Assembly (NCBI GenBank): GCA_020002185.1
Contig: CM034531.1
Span: 79,725,738 to 79,789,737, forward strand
Source of the DNA: Paraescarpia echinospica
Taxonomy: Eukaryota; Annelida; Polychaeta; Sabellida; Siboglinidae
DNA length: 64,000 nucleotides
Direction of reading: 5' to 3'
Part shown: piece after piece, positions 48,566-60,600 of the stretch
Layout: the number at the start of each line of letters is the position of its first letter
Numbering within the stretch: the stretch's first letter is position 1
The notes under the pieces: model-generated
What the model was told of the DNA's origin: nothing
The model's input: the letters and a program-made list of their open reading frames with translations, nothing else
Database searches by the model: none
Translations under genes and position numbers: made by a program

Positions 48566-49689
48566 TTTTACACTTAACAAAGTGACACTCTGACTTAGTG
48601 ATCACCTTACCAATGTTGACCCAACGACTGACACTGATTGCACCTACAGGATATCTAAAGAGAAAACAGAAGAGAGGCCTTGTAAAAAATGTGAACATGT
48701 TAAATGAGCCATTACAGCATGTTTGTTATGCAATCTGAAAAGGTTACGCTGACATTCAGTGTGGTATCGACTGATCTGCAGACCAAAAATAGGTCACCCG
48801 GCTGTACTAAATTTACTGTATCTCTGAACATTATTATTTGCCCATCCTAATATTTTCAGGGACTCATGAGCAATGATGTAGTATGCTGTAGAATAAAAAT
48901 GTAAAAAATCTGAGGATACATTTTTTTGGTATTGGAGTCATTATGATTAATTATACTTTTTTATTTATACGAAAAGTAATTTTGCAATGTAGATGTGCAC
49001 CTATTTACTGGCTTTCCAATGATATCTTACTTTCTTTTCTACTTTATTAGAAGCAGAGTTATGGACGTTAATGTAACGGCCAGTATGTGAATCGGGTCAA
49101 AGTTCAGTGACCTATATCTTCAGTAATACTTGACCTAGATTTTTTTATAATCTGGTTTTTATGTGAGCCAACAACTGTACTAAATTTCAACAAAAATGGA
49201 GTCGGGTCGTGCAAAAATGGCCTAAAAGTGATTGCTTTGACACGGAATGACCCAACATAAGTATTTCACTCAAAAGAACTTTTAGTTTGCAGAAATTTGA
49301 AGGAATACGTGTTAGAGATTTAGCACATATAAATATATATATCTTGCAGAAGAATTTGATTCATAAAATTGGAGGCGCAAAATTTCTTTGGCTATCTTTG
49401 TCATGTTGGTAAATGGAAACAATAATCGGAATTCACAAGTGGAAGAGATGCGATCAGCAATGCAAACTTTGAGCACCTGCATGGAAGCCTTGAAACAGGA
49501 GCTTGCAAGATACTTCCATGAAATAGTGAGTCAAACATATACTGATATAGGCTATTAACTGGTCCATTCACTGTCACACTGACACCTATACCTGATGACA
49601 GTGATGCAGGTCAGACAAAGCTTCTGGAACTCCAGCAAATTTTGACATAAAAACTCGGTCTTTCTAGTCAACAATTAAAGCTATCTACC

Positions 49690-49920
49690 CTAACTTGTGT
49701 GATCGAGCCTTTCGTCACCTTCCATCATTCGCATCAATCGTGTGGCTGTGTTACCCAATCTTCTACACATCTAGACAACATTTTGAAACAGTTGCCTGCA
49801 ACAATATGTATAGACATATCTTAGGCTTAGGATACCACCACCGATGGGACAGTGCGAGTAGCATGTTTGTCAATAATGCTATCGACATGTTTGACACCCT
49901 ACTGCACAAAAATGTTTAGT
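49690..49920 (+). pseudogene. LINE reverse transcriptase tail relic
   Basis: The plus-strand peptide contains C-N-N-M-Y-R-H-I-L-G-L, then S-A-S-S-M-F-V-N-N-A-I and F-D-T-L-L-H-K-N. This pattern is common near the C-terminus of several non-LTR ORF2 proteins. No active-site block is present. Long AT-rich sequence follows. Confidence 0.5.
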
Positions 49921-50203
49921 TTTAGAAAAGGATGCTTAATATTGACAATTACTTTATCATAAATTGTAATTGTACAGACATTGTTAATGGGCCCATGTGA
50001 ACTAGGTCGCTAGACTTAATCACTCCATATTGTAAAATGGTGACTTTATAATTATTAAATATCTATTTTTATACATATTTATTTAAGTATTTCATAACAT
50101 TTGTATAACTTATTTAGTTCTTAACTTTTTTATTTTGTTTTAGTTATTTATTTATTTTTACTTATTTTCTTTTTAAAACTAATGTATTTTTGTATATCTA
50201 TTG

Positions 50204-52329
50204 CAGGCCAGGGATGGGTTCAAGTACTTGAGTACTTGTGTACAGCAAGTACTGTACTGTACTGTACTTGCCATTTTGCTGAGTGCAGTACTTGGACTTG
50301 TACTTGACCGTCAAAGTACTTGAACTTGGCAGGTACTTTACCAAGTACTTTATGTTTTTATAAAATATTTGGCTCAATCTGAAGGATTGAAAAATTTACT
50401 GTTGTGAAAATTACTGTACATTTATTCTTATTTTACACAAAGCTTCACAACATGAAACATAATTTATGGTGCATGACTACATGTTGATTGGTTTATATGC
50501 ATAAAGGGGAGAAGCACAAGCACTTACAGGCAGGTCAGCTGAGATTTGAAGCCAAGAGTCAATTACATGGGATACTGATCTCTTGATCAGCTATAATGGC
50601 TTCAGACATTCAGAAACCACCATTTCACTTGTATTGTGGACATTTGTGGTAGTTGTGTTTAATTGCCTTGGCTTAAGATAATGACTGAATGTGGTCAATT
50701 GCAATCTGTTCAGAACCTCAGATATGTTGTGAAATGTAGAGTTCAGTGTACTCGACTGTGACTAAAATTTTCAGAATACTTTGTACTTGAGTTTTTTTCA
50801 TATATATTTTTAGACTTGTACTTGGAAAAATTGAAAGTACTTGTACTTAAATACACTGTGCATGTACTTGACCCATCGTTGCAGGCATAGGGCAGTTAAC
50901 TTGGAAAGTTAATAAAATGACAATTAACTAAAAAAAATTGTAATTAAATTAACCTAAATTGTTCAGTTAAATTAAATTACCAATTAACTTTCATTCAATT
51001 AACAATTCATTTAAGTTAACTTAATTTAAATTACCAATTAAAGGTAATTTAACGCTGGTCCTAAAGTAACTACTTCCCATATTTCCTTGAAAACTTCCCA
51101 TATTTCCGTGAAAACTCGGCACATCTTCATAACATTTTTAGTGTTATTAGTTGGGTGAAGGTTCTTGAACCTGTGAAAAAATTTGCTAATTTGCCTAGTT
51201 GTTGCCATGGCAACAGCAATTTATGTGCCTATGGACATATACCCCCATGGAAAAAATTATTCTGAGTAAGTGATAGCAGATACCATCAAACTATTGCAAT
51301 AACTTGTTTGTTGGGGGGTTACTTTGTGCAATAAGGTGGTGTTGGGCTCTGACTTCACCATGGCGAATTGTGCCATTCAGGTGAAGATTTTTATTAAAAT
51401 TCCTTAATTGGTTGACCCTTGTTTACAAACCCTTAAAATAAAGCTATGACATCCAAAATAGCTCATTGCACCTGAAACACTGCAGAATAACGTGAAAATT
51501 TAAATTCTCTATCTTGTGTAGTTTTTCAAGAATAAGTTTTCTGTTGTCACAAATGGTCAAAAATATTGTTTTGAGAAAACGGCCAAACAAAATAAGAACG
51601 TCATATGTTAAGCAGTGCAGACTGGTATACATCATCTGATTATAGGTATTTCTATTCAGAATCTTGAAAAATGCACTGTATTGGGAATGCATAACATGTT
51701 AATCTATACCAATACCCCCTTTGTTCTTTAGCCTGCATGCCACTGGAAGTTACCACTGCAAGCTGGCACCAAACTATACAAGTCTTAGGTTGTGTACTCC
51801 AAACAGCCCAATCTTGGGCTAATGCAGGGGTTTTGTAGAGTTTCTGCCCATGTGCTGTGGGTAGCTTAAATTAATAATTATTTATTTGAAAGGCAGTTAA
51901 GGTGATTGGGTGAATGGAAGGTTCCAATTTAAACATGTACTGTCAACCAAGTCTATGGGTGAACACAGGCCTGTACTTAGTACTCACATATTAGAATTGT
52001 GGCATCTGGTCACTCACTGGACATTACAGTTCATCCAGCACAGTCACTACCTGACACTGGCTTGACATTTGAAACTGTCCAAACAATTGCCTGGACCTAA
52101 TTAATTGCTTTCTTTGATGTACATTGGGTCAGTGCTGCTTCTAGAGTATAATCATCAAAGCCAATTACATTACATGCATAAATTAATAGCCAATAAATTA
52201 AAGTTAATTGATATTTTTGTTAAATTAGATTAACCTCTTCCAGACAAGTTATAAAATTAAATGGTGTTTCTTTAGAAAGTTAATAAATTAAGTTAATTGA
52301 ATTAACAACTGAAAATTAACCCATGCCTG
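50204..52329. mobile_element. hAT-type non-autonomous element (outer)
   Basis: The left end CAGGCATAGGGCAGTTAAC (interrupted after CAGGC by the inner element) pairs with a right end AAAATTAACCCATGCCTG finishing at 52329. The subterminal zones are full of TTAATT/AATTAAC words on both sides (50893-51060 and 52190-52320). ATCTATTG flanks it at 50196-50203 and 52330-52337, a perfect 8-bp target duplication of hAT type. No transposase is inside. Confidence 0.88.
50209..50878. mobile_element. hAT-type non-autonomous element (inner, nested)
   Basis: CAGGGATGGGTTCAAGTACT at the left pairs with GTACTTGACCCATCG at the right, whose last bases are eroded. Both ends are rich in AAGTACTTG words. TTGCAGGC is duplicated at 50201-50208 and 50879-50886, a perfect 8-bp target duplication. 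The duplicated site spans the outer edge of the enclosing element, so this one inserted exactly at its terminus. Confidence 0.9.
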
Positions 52330-52337
52330 ATCTATTG

Positions 52338-54491
52338 TATTTAACTGACATCAATGATATGCTTGAATTCATACAAATAACAACTAAATATACAAATGTA
52401 CACATTTTATACACAAATGATAGGTATACATCAGGAATAATAATCACAAACAATGCTGTATGTAATTACACTTCATTACACAGTTGTACAATGGAAAGTT
52501 AATAAAGTGGTTACATTGCATTCCCTTAGTTTGTTTACAATTAAATTGCAGCCCACCCATCCAGTTTAAACATTTTGGTGGAGTCCTCAATTCAATTCTT
52601 TTCACTTGTTTCAATTCTGAATGCAGTAATTTCAGACAAAAATCGAACCTATGTAGTATTCACTATGACATGCTCCCTTGTTTGGGCCAATGTCATATCT
52701 TGTATTGATTAAATGATCAGACATACTAATTATGTTTAATTAATTGAGCTAAGGATTGGAACCCTTGTCTTTGTTAAGGTATAACACATGTGCATCTGAT
52801 AAGGCTTGCAAACAAAACTATTGACCACAATTTCTTCAGTTTGCATTGAAAGCTGTAACGGCACAAAATTTGCCATGATTGATGGTGATTTGTACAACCT
52901 TTATACATGCTAACCAACTTTTTGTATTGTGTTACAGACACCCACTGGGGCGGAATACTATAAGACTGGCTGGCTGGTAAACTAGGATCTCCACAGAACA
53001 GTGTCAATAATGTCATTTCAATATTTCTACAGTAAGTGTACCAGTGGAGATCTATTTCTACATTTCTTTTCCAATAAAATTTTTAAATTATAATTTATAT
53101 GTTGTTATAATGACTCTAGATGTAAGGAACGTCTACTTAAGAGAAACAACTTGATATATATGGAGCACCGGATATAAAGAAGATTGGCAAGTCCAATCAT
53201 GTTCCTTGTACTGTAGCATGAGTCAACCAAGTATAGATGTGTACAGTATAACTAGATTATATTAAACAGGTTTACTACTAAAACAAATTGGGACGGCAGA
53301 TGCTGCTTGGAAAAGGCATTAGTATAAAGGTGTAATCCCTACGCGTGACATGCTGGCAATAGGCAATGCTGGAATGTGTCTGCATTTAATAATGCATATA
53401 CTCGGATCTGTATATATTTACAATCAGTGAATCCTGCGATATACATTATAAACTCATACATTCATTTTCGATTCATTAACAGCATAGGCCTGCTTACGTC
53501 TGAACATCCCGGCTACATTCTTACAACTACAAATGGATACATCTATTCTGTGTTTAGTGACAGTATTCATACATCTGCTATGTACAGAGATTAATGAGAT
53601 TTCTGTTCTTGTTTTCCAGTTGGTTTATCTGCAGTCAAAAAGGTGCTTTAAATATATTTTTTAATTAACAAATCATGATGGCACTGTTGTCAGAAAGAAA
53701 AAAAAAATTTGATGTTCTGCAATGATATGCTTGAAACTGAAAAAAACTACCTGCTTAATATTAAATTATAAAAAACAATATTATAGTACTATAACAATTT
53801 AACTATAATGTGAATGAATGAATTAGATAGTGTTGTAATGTAAAGCAATTAGTTTCCGCACATGTTCTGTAAATACGGTTAGCTATTCAGCTGTAAAATG
53901 CCGATATAACTAGAAGCATTGTTGGAAACAGGCCAAGCTTTCTCGTGAAACAACATAAAATTTGGAAATAGTGATTACTTAAAGGAATAATTATATACAG
54001 CAACCTCATATATATATATTCAGTGCCCACTACAGGACTGCCGGGGTGGTCTTATCAGTTCACAAAGATGTGCAGCATTATGTACTGGTACAGCGGATGG
54101 GGTTTAGTCATCACCATGTATTGTGGGGAAAATATTATATTGTTACTATAGCGTCACCTTTTGGGTGAAACATATATGAATGCACACCGACGTTAATATG
54201 GATATGAGAACCGGGTAGTGCGATGGATAATGTCATGGTAACCATGTCACATCAGTTGTATCCGGAGACTGTTGGCTGTGGTTTTGTCCCTCATGCCGTA
54301 ATGGTGGGGAGGGGTGATATGTTGAACCAATACGAAACACTACGTTCTTATAGACATTGCAAAGTTATGAGACGACCTCTTACTTGATTGTTCTGTCATT
54401 TCAAATGTACGCAGCATGTTCTTATGTGTTAACATGTGCAGTATTCTAGAATGTCTAAGTAGAGTATATATTCCACAGGTGCCCCCCAATT
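52338..54491. other. No gene seen
   Basis: AT-rich region downstream of VPS50 with AT runs and single T-rich stretches. Nothing recognisable. Confidence 0.55.
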
Positions 54492-54497
54492 TTTATT
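54492..54497 (-). terminator. VPS50: Poly(A) signal of VPS50
   Basis: AATAAA on the minus strand, about 69 bp past the stop codon. It gives a very short 3' untranslated region if used. Confidence 0.55.
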
Positions 54498-54565
54498 TCC
54501 TGGTTCAGGTGTTGAGAAGAAGTGGTTACGTATCACATGAAAGCACCTAGTGACAGTGTTGTGAA

Positions 54566-54679
54566 CTATCTTCGCATTTTGTTGCTTTCTTCAATCATCA
54601 GTACAAGTCTCTGCTTGATTTTCTTGTTGATGTGTGGGACGCAGTTCACTAGACCAATCAGCTGTCTCGGTGAGTACTC
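54566..54679 (-). CDS. VPS50: VPS50 terminal exon
   Basis: Acceptor TTACAG|GAGTAC, then 37 codons and [15 protein letters not shown] and H-I-N-K-K match the conserved end of VPS50. The plus-strand open frame with a hydrophobic stretch at 54522-54707 is only its antisense. Confidence 0.9.
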   Translation of the reverse strand, partial: EYSPRQLIGLVNCVPHINKKIKQRLVLMIEESNKMRR

Positions 54680-57600
54680 CTGTAACATGAAATGTTTGCC
54701 ACCATAAAATGCTAATTTAGTTTAGACTAAATCAGCAGAGACAAGACAAAGTATATTTCTCCCTACATTTCCATGAGAAATGAGTAGATGTTTAAAAGTT
54801 GTTAAGCTCAAATTATTTGATTGTATGTTGTTAGCTATAACTAAGAGTTATGGCAATACTGTCCACACATGAACCTGAGAATATAGAGCTAGGTCTGTCA
54901 AATTTCTCTGAACACAGCTAGAGCAAACAGTTTGCACGATTTCACAGGATATACGCAGCACAATAGTTACTTTGAAAAGTAACCAAGGTGGCGTGTACAA
55001 AACAAAGTTGCAACATTTCAGAATTGTCTTAAGTTGATTTTGTGTTTCAACACAACATATTCGAAGATGTATCCAGTCAAAAACATGACAAACAAAAACA
55101 TGAGAACAGTTGTAGGAAAACAACTGAAAATACAGACACATTGTTTTGTTTAAATCCATGTTTTACTTTAACTAAATTGACATTGATCTATAACAATCCA
55201 ACTGCGATTAATTGTCAGCATCCAGCAGTTTGTGAAATATGCTTAATTACATCAAACAAAATCACACATTTTGCCAGAACGCTGCAGGCTATATGCTAAC
55301 TTTCAATGTAAACATGAAATCTTCAAAGTATTAGTGTTCCAACCGCCATAAATTTGTCATTCAAGTTGAAACTTCTGTAATAATCACAAGAAAGTACTAT
55401 AATCACTGCAGCTTTATCCGGAAATTTGAATCAATTTCGTAAAATACTGGATATAGCCAAATTCCTCCCCCCCAAAAAAAAATGGTGTATGGGTAAAGAA
55501 AAAATCCTAGCAGTCTGAAAACTGTTATGAATAATAATTGTTTGGTGTGTGTGTGTGTGGGTGTGTGTGTGTGTGTGCGTATGAGCACGTGAGTGTGTGC
55601 GTGTATTTGTATGAGTGTGTTTGTGTGTGTCCACCCTACCTTGTGCTCCCGCAGCCACGCCTCTAGTTGCGTGGCTGGCAGGTAGTACGCCTTCACGTAT
55701 GCCTCCACATACTCCCGGTCGGGGATCGGTCTACGACAATGTGTGGAAAACAAAATAAATACAAAACACACTGGTCAATTGGTTGGAACAGAAAAACAAA
55801 AAGAATTGTAACTTAGTATTGGCTAATTCATCAGGTTCTTAGTAGGGTGACATGATTTAAAGGACCAAGCAGAGTTCCACAAAGATCACTATCACAGCAA
55901 CTGCACTGATGGTAAACATTATATTAAATTAATAGAGTAACCCCTTAAGGCCAGACACGGCAGGTAGATATGATTATTTTTTTATTTGTGCAAACAGTTC
56001 AATTTTTGTGTGCAATGCATGAAATGGGTCTTGCTGAGTAAAATATATATTGAACTTTTTTCAGCCAGACCCCCGTTTCCATGGTAACAAACAAAATGGC
56101 TGCCATATGAGCAAATATGGAAACACTGCCATTTTTTATTAAACCCATATATAATTATAATTCTTGCAAATCCATGTTCTGTATAAATTTTATTGTGCAA
56201 TGATCAAAGCATTTTTTGAAATGTGTTTTTGTTTTTTAAATAATTTTTTGGTAAAATATGAAAAAATGTTGTATTCTGGCAACGAATATGGCTACATCTT
56301 TCAAATTATTCATGATTTTAAAAAAGTGTCTGACCACTGCACACAGTAGAATATGCTGAATGCAACACTGAAAACATTATTTATATAGCATAATTATTCC
56401 CAGAGATATCCTGTTTCCAAATGCAGAAATTTGAAGAATTTTTTTGTTGAGAAAATGGCTTTCAAAGATTGCATAATGGATTTGATTATATGATATCGAC
56501 ATGCTTGATCCATGACTAAAACTCACTTAAAGGTACGTAATTGTCATAGAAGTGAACTTTATTGTTAGTATGCATACAAAGGTATAATAATCTGGCAGAA
56601 AATCATTTTTGGTCAAAAAACACCATTTCACCTGGGGTGTCTGGCCTTAAACACTTTCCATGATAAATTATATATATTCAAATGCAGAGATAATAGACAA
56701 GTGAAAACATTAATGCTGTTAAGAAATTTTATTTTTCCTGCTTCTCAACGTTGTTGTCCAACACAACCAACCAACCAACCAACCAAATACACTGTACCTG
56801 AGATGTGTCAGTTTCTCAATCTTTGTGAGGAACTGTTGGAAGTCGAGCTGCATCAAGGCCCTGCCTTCGCTTGTGCACTTCTTGGCACTTGCATATCTTA
56901 AAAACAACAATTATGTTTCTTGTTTACAAAATAACACATATTGAAACAGTTGTGATCTTTGGCATTAACTTTTAATACGGATGAAGTATTAGTACGGCTA
57001 TAAGCAAATCAAGGTATAATAAAATACAAATTATATTGCCAATAATAACGTAAACTAACGAAAATACCATTAAATTTGCTGTAAATATGTGGAACACTGA
57101 CTTTAAACAAAATAAACATTGATAATCACACATTAACAATCCCACAAGATTCTTTACATTTAAAGCCACATAAAAAGTTGTAAAAACTGCTTCAGGAACA
57201 AAAATCACCGAACGTTGTTCACATCTTTCATTGAAGAAAAATAACAGCATCATGATGAAATATAATATCTGCCACAGTTTAGTCTAATCATGAACATTAA
57301 TGAAGCTGGCTGTCTATGTGTCATGTCCTAAAATATAGGAGTTGACAGAGATTGAAAGACGGAACTCACCCTTCAACAAAGCTGTGATTAGCGAGTCGGA
57401 TGCAGTGTCCCCAGATGACTTCACTGACAGCCCTGGGAACTGGTACGTGAGTCGCTATCTGCTCCAGACTCCGGTTGAACTGGCTAAACTCCTGCAAGAC
57501 AACGGCACAACAGATGGTCAATGGCCATGTCCTGTCTCAAAGTATTCCACACAATGGTCCAGAATCAGAAGGGGGGACAGAAACGGGGTCCTGCAGGTAA

Positions 57601-60600
57601 GGGAGGAAGGTTTGATTGTCGAGCCGGACTGCAGAAACTGCATCAGAAAAGTTATCAAGAGCTCCGGTCAACATTATTTGAAAGTCAAATGATTGGTTTA
57701 AAATCATATTTGTTGTACTTATTTTGCAGTCAATTTACCTTTTTTCTTGTAATGTTTGTGTGTGAGCGAATATGCATGCATTCGGGCATCCAAAAACAAT
57801 GTGATAAGTAAATAAATTTACTTCCTCATCCACATCATATACAACATATTTCAAGACAAAAGCAACGCAGATCAGAAGTTATAAACTTAAAGAGCTAGTA
57901 CCCTATTAAATCAAACTAAATATAGTACATTCCTCTATATTTAGATAACATTATCAATGTTAGACAACTGAGTCGACGTAATAGCTTCAGGTTGACCTCA
58001 TTTAAATAAAAATGGGCCAAGTGACCCTGAAGTCCTTTGGACTAATACGTCTATATGTGACCCCGGCTGACCAAATGAGTGATAAGTCGGAAAAATTGTA
58101 ACATTGTTTTCTTACATCCTTGTAAAGGTTTGATAGGTGCTTTACACAGTTTCAAAAATTATGACTGCTACAAAAATTTGCAAAGTTATGGAGCATTGAA
58201 CATGGTAGGGATCAAAAAGTTAAAATGAAGAAAACGGCTTTTGAAGTTTTACATTATATATGCAAATGGATTGCATGGAAATATTACATGCACAACATTC
58301 AAATGTGGCACACAGTATGTATGTTATGTTGCAATGATACACTGGAAGTGCAAATGTGCTGCTACAAAGTCTTATTAAGTTATGCCAGATTATGTCTTCA
58401 TGTGTACAACTAAGAGGACAGATTATTTGAGAGCAAAAGGTAGACTCACTGTTTGACACAGTTTAAAACCTACAGACAACTGTCCAGTTTAACAGGGGTC
58501 TAGTGGCTTAATGCTGTCTGTTGACACAAGCTACTGCCAGTGACCAATTACATTAGTCACAGTTTCCATCAAACAATAGCAGGCAGAGAATCTTAGCTCA
58601 ACAGCTGGGTGTAATACACAACCAGAGCCACCACTGATTCATGGTCAAGTAGATTAGCTCAGTGCACCAACTAAGACAATACACAACACTGTGAGTGACA
58701 ATGTCCAGAGTGAGGCCTAAGCAGTGTCCTCATTGCTGAATAGATCAATTGAACTTGCCAAGTGGGTGTCATTCTGCACAAGTGTTCATTAATCCTTAGT
58801 GATTGTTCAGAACACCAGACTGACCACATACCTAAACAAAGCGAATGTAATAGGAGAAGAACAGGCAGTGTTCAAATAGGGGTATTGGTTCAATTGTATT
58901 TGTCTCGATGCAAAAGGCTTTATTGTGCCTTTATCGATTATAAGAAAGCATTTGATTTAGTAGACCGGTCCTCCCTGTGGTCTAAGATAATTTCATGTGG
59001 TATTAATGGTATTGTGTTGAAAGTTGTATACAACATATACAAAAATGCTAAATCATGTATAAATGAGGGCCAGGCTGTGTCAGCCTTCTTCTCATGTGAT
59101 GTATAGGTATGGCAAGGAGAAAACTTGTGTCCTTTGTTATTTGCTATTTACCTTAATCATTTTGAACACTGTTAGTCACAATTATAACGGACTTGACATG
59201 GCAGCTGGTGAAATTTACAACAACCTTAGGGATGATGATGTAGAAAATGTATGTTCTACTATATGCTGATGACACTAGAATGATTCAATCAATTACAGAT
59301 TTCTTGCTTGTGTATAGCGGAACTATGTCAAATCTTCTAATGGTTGACATTTGGTTGTTTCAGGTGTCAACTATATTGTGAATCTGTAATTATTAGTCTA
59401 TATTGATACAATTGATTTACACAGTACCATGTCTACACAAGGCATGGCAAGCGTAAACAGAACAGTAGAATGCATTTGATATCAATAAAGTGTAGGATAT
59501 TTCACTCTACGGTTGTCCAGAATATTAATTTTCTATGTTTGTCACCTACATGTGACAGAATATTAATTTTCTATGTTTGTCACCTACAGGTTTCTACAGA
59601 CAATACATCTTTAACCAATAGACACCACAGTCACACCATTTTATAATAATTACATGAACATCAAAATAAACACAACTTGCAATTATAGAAAATCAATAGT
59701 TTTGAAGATAAAAAGTGTTAGGCAACTGTTCAGTCTAACAGGGGTCAAGTGTGTCTACTCTGCCTGGGCGCTGTGACCAATTAAAGATTAGTGAAGGTCT
59801 CAATGGAGCAGTAGCACTAGGCTGCAGAGTTTAGTCATGGTGTTGACTTTGTGGCACATTAAACAAAATCTACTGTTGGGGGTGGTCTCAAGGGCCCTTC
59901 TCAAAACCACATCACTAGATAATGTAAAACTTTTGCACTTTGGGGGCCTCTTAGGTGCCCTTAGAATGTTTCAATCAAATACAGATTTCTTGTATATAGT
60001 GACAGCACCCTAAGATACATCTATGCAAAATTAGAAAAACAGTTTTTAAAAAAATAGGCCAAATGTGACATTTTTACCAGTTTTGGAGGCCCTAGGGAGC
60101 CCTTAAAATGATTCAATCAAATACAGATTTCTCATGCATAGTGGCAGTGCCCTAAGATATGTCTATGCAAAATTAGAGAAAAAGTTGGTGAACGGTTTCT
60201 GAGATACGGCAGCTAACAGAGGACGGCAGACGCAGAGTGATGGCAATAGTCCCTTGGACCTTCGGCCAAAGGACTAAAAAGTGATAGCAAAAGGTGCAGT
60301 TATTAGAAAAAAGTGCAAATAACCGACATAATAAAATACACAAACACAACCGACAGACATAGGTTGACACACACCTGTAGGATGGCGTCGACATAGGTTG
60401 AGTGCTGGGACATGATGTCGTGAATGTCCCATCTGACGGTGGCCATGCGCTCCTGCAGACTCTCGTAGTCGATGGTGCGTGATGCCACGGTCCGGTAGGC
60501 AGGCTTTCGCAACTCATGCGCGGTGGTCACGGTCTGATGAACACAAGCCAGGTTACATGCAAAAACATTTCTCTGTAAGGACCTACAGATATGTATTTAT

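Larger units (their letters stand above)
43241..49253. mobile_element. Foldback element, about 1.24-kb inverted arms
   Basis: GGGTCATTCCATGTCAAATC at 43241 is mirrored by GTGATTGCTTTGACACGGAA then TGACCC ending at 49253. The inverted similarity continues inward: left arm 43241-43602 plus 46880-47748, right arm 48012-49253 (examples: AAATTTACTGTATCTCTGAA near 48810 and its complement near 46945). The left arm is interrupted by about 90 bp ending in a TTTAC repeat and by the hAT transposon 43691-46879. The outermost GGTCATTC equals that of the 33340-36608 transposon, and the arms carry coding-like sequence resembling the C-terminal domain of that family. The flanks (CGACAG and CAACAT) are at best a degraded 6-bp duplication. 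Confidence 0.85.

Noticed and set aside
54522..54707. Plus-strand small membrane-like protein with a good donor downstream
   Set aside because: Exact antisense of the VPS50 terminal exon, which has a matching protein family, acceptor and stop.
57342..57692. Plus-strand frame of 116 codons
   Set aside because: Shadow of the VPS50 exon at 57370-57491.
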